In this document: positions 7,901 to 8,054 of the stretch, piece by piece | Position numbering within the stretch: position 1 is the stretch's first letter | Layout: every line of letters begins with the position of its first letter | Assembly: GCA_900544365.1 (NCBI GenBank) | Contig: UQVF01000063.1 | Coordinates: forward strand, 1 to 8,054 | Direction: 5' to 3' | Length of the DNA: 8,054 nucleotides | From: an uncultured Veillonella sp. | GTDB lineage: Bacteria > Bacillota > Negativicutes > Veillonellales > Veillonellaceae | The notes under the pieces: model-generated | Told to the model about the DNA's origin: nothing | Seen by the model: the letters and a program-made list of their open reading frames with translations, nothing else | Databases searched by the model: none | Program-made: the position numbers and the translations under genes

Positions 7901-8054
7901 GTCACTACCTTCTATTTGTGTAGATTCCGTAGCACCTAAAGTAACAAAACCAAAGCGACTTCCAATCACACTGCCTTTGGCTACACTGCTCTTAGCATCA
8001 TAGGTATCTGCTTGTTTTTGTGTACCAATGGTAAGGCTAAGACCGCCATTACCA
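4901..8054 (-). CDS. CdiA/FhaB-like effector, 3' part, with C-terminal colicin E3-type RNase toxin (5' partial)
   Basis: This is the C-terminal part of a two-partner-secretion contact-dependent toxin. The frame is open to the window edge (codon at 8053-8051, reading GNGGLSLTIG...), so the GTG at 7969 is internal and the real start lies outside. Residues below are numbered from that GTG. Residues 1-374 are FHA-type haemagglutinin repeats (motifs SGLTLS, GGMGLSLSKK, GLYAGHTGFNISVG). At MENTAKY (~374) it diverges completely from the second module. Residues 521-561 form a Gly/hydrophobic pre-toxin segment (GGLYKVIAHGIASGF) and 592-597 are KFNWLT. Residues 722-776 hold two similar YVxxNG/YVTYNG strands. 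Residues 832-892 are Gly-rich and hydrophobic, a possible entry or linker domain. Residues 927-1022 are an RNase domain with D984, H987 and E991. In CDI and colicin families such a domain enters the target cytosol and cleaves 16S rRNA; that activity is inferred here. The immunity candidate follows after 9 nt. The unique part is visibly more AT-rich than the repeat part. Confidence 0.9.
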   Translation of the reverse strand, partial: GNGGLSLTIGTQKQADTYDAKSSVAKGSVIGSRFGFVTLGATESTQIEGSDIASKGDIQVQGSGVTIRNGYTTSYTGETHRFSKSGLTLSVSNRLVDTTTNAIGTLKRASAVKDERLQALLAYKTYDDAKTSFAKSKLKDQAKSLHLNLSLGTERSEASTNVDSKIAKESTVVSDGHIRVTTKKDDIRIEGSDLRGKDITLESSNSIYVKGKETTSKMTQTMKQKQASLGVSYDLLQHRFSDISLNASGSKGNIAGTDIVHDPSNITATNTLGVKTKQDVHIKDGVLKGESIEANIGGNLEIHSVQDIHDYIDHTTSGGMGLSLSKKGAFNSIQGSLQRTDMNSKYTSVIHPSGLYAGHTGFNISVGNTTTLEGALLSSRTDRNALKTKQLVMKDMENTAKYSVIGHTYFGRISNRSNRINIGNKANNKIDFQYNDIHLPPISDSISNRTKTFIAKGSIVIDGINVSLKNEDSNIEDNIYPLPQIFIKNKVIEKSEYIGELSSKIFNLIGDMAYKKQKILLQKKVEAEKSGNKSLANKIESNYHKWRDGGLYKVIAHGIASGFLSSLGGYNMLQGGFYGSINEYSKKLPSNVSKGLYSISNFIAEKSNNPYYSLKTYADKFNWLTHEEQQAFLRQLMEAESEKRRAEIIGMYFAISNYRVQHGIGTEDEKDEIIDGSVADGIYTWTDPEYFNKGLNYTLAKMTERSPESVQFSNDVRRDIEAGILYSSKNSYLNDGDIYADRRSRVVTSYDGNNYVYVNGEFLFTNRDSDYTYNQFGDFLADHGWNVQKTEWDGEEVNYVTYNGRAFAANRQASSPILTKTIEILAGSVKGYDDVVGYGVGHSVAKNVLEINPISSNSTEYLAGKVIGNIVGGAQGGFEVASGFYKSHVGSIGNLNYGRAALGYSAEGIISTTHGLLSLKKFSGEINHNLNTLYIKRSTNSKNDGIESLQPSDSRAQEFEKAISKMPVEERIGTVFTKLKEIASDYGWEKVGRSLDGRIVYKDNNGFYYTIDTMHGRFEKFDRNMKHIDEVNIDLIPQNKQKKNRVLRIR
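4904..5191 (-). other. Colicin E3/cloacin-type cytotoxic RNase domain of the first module
   Basis: The last 96 residues (927-1022 from the internal GTG at 7969) match the size and core layout of the colicin E3 rRNase domain. The core reads FYYTIDTMHGRFEKFD followed by KHIDEVNID, against the E3 pattern YEWDSQHGELEGY...GQHLGSFDP. E3 uses Asp510, His513 and Glu517 in a D-x2-H-x3-E spacing; here D984 (5018-5020), H987 (5009-5011) and E991 (4997-4999) have exactly that spacing. A basic tail (QKKNRVLRIR) could supply the catalytic arginine (R1017 or nearby; E3 uses Arg545). From family knowledge the activity would be cleavage of 16S rRNA at the decoding site, stopping translation. The assignment is by eye, without a profile search, but the motif and its C-terminal placement are distinctive. 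Confidence 0.8.
6847..8054 (-). repeat. Direct repeat copy A (haemagglutinin-repeat part of module 1)
   Basis: This segment aligns with 2395-3602 over the whole 1208 bases with no net insertion or deletion, and continues to the window edge, so the true repeat may be longer. The encoded proteins differ at about 43 of 374 aligned residues by hand count (roughly 88-89% identical), mostly by conservative changes. Its inner end is sharp: 36 identical bases (6847-6882) and then no similarity. Both copies have the same orientation, so recombination between them would delete the DNA between. Confidence 0.92.

Overview
The window carries one strand-coherent (minus strand) set of polymorphic toxin cassettes of the two-partner-secretion CdiA/FhaB (contact-dependent inhibition, filamentous haemagglutinin) type. 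Its AT-rich base composition, together with long haemagglutinin-repeat proteins that need an outer membrane, suggests a low-GC diderm such as a Negativicute, with Veillonella as my best guess. The genus is an inference from style, not proven by any marker gene in the window.

In transcription order (right to left) the layout is: (1) 8054-4901, the 3' part of a CdiA/FhaB-like gene that runs off the window edge. It has haemagglutinin repeats, a pre-toxin region and a C-terminal ~96-residue domain with the Asp-x2-His-x3-Glu signature of colicin E3-type 16S rRNA nucleases. (2) 4891-3749, a 380-residue soluble protein starting 9 nt after that stop, the positional immunity candidate. (3) 3694-965, a second CdiA-like module whose first ~1.2 kb is a close copy of module 1, but which then switches sharply to a different C-terminus ending in a glycine-rich domain. 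It has no convincing start codon or ribosome binding site and looks like an orphan (silent) toxin cassette. (4) 927-550 and 557-144, two small overlapping multi-spanning membrane proteins, the likely immunity gene or genes of module 2. (5) From 97 to the left edge, the possible start of a further small gene.

The modules probably work as interchangeable toxin/immunity cassettes. The conserved haemagglutinin-repeat part forms a 1208-bp direct repeat with no net length difference. Homologous recombination across it would excise 4452 bp (toxin 1 plus its immunity gene) and fuse toxin 2 to the expressed upstream adhesin. The cargoes look mechanistically different: module 1 ends in a predicted ribosome-cutting RNase with a soluble immunity candidate, while module 2 ends in an unrecognised glycine-rich domain followed by membrane-protein immunity candidates, which suggests a membrane-acting toxin. 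I see no tRNA, rRNA, CRISPR array, insertion sequence or convincing intrinsic terminator.
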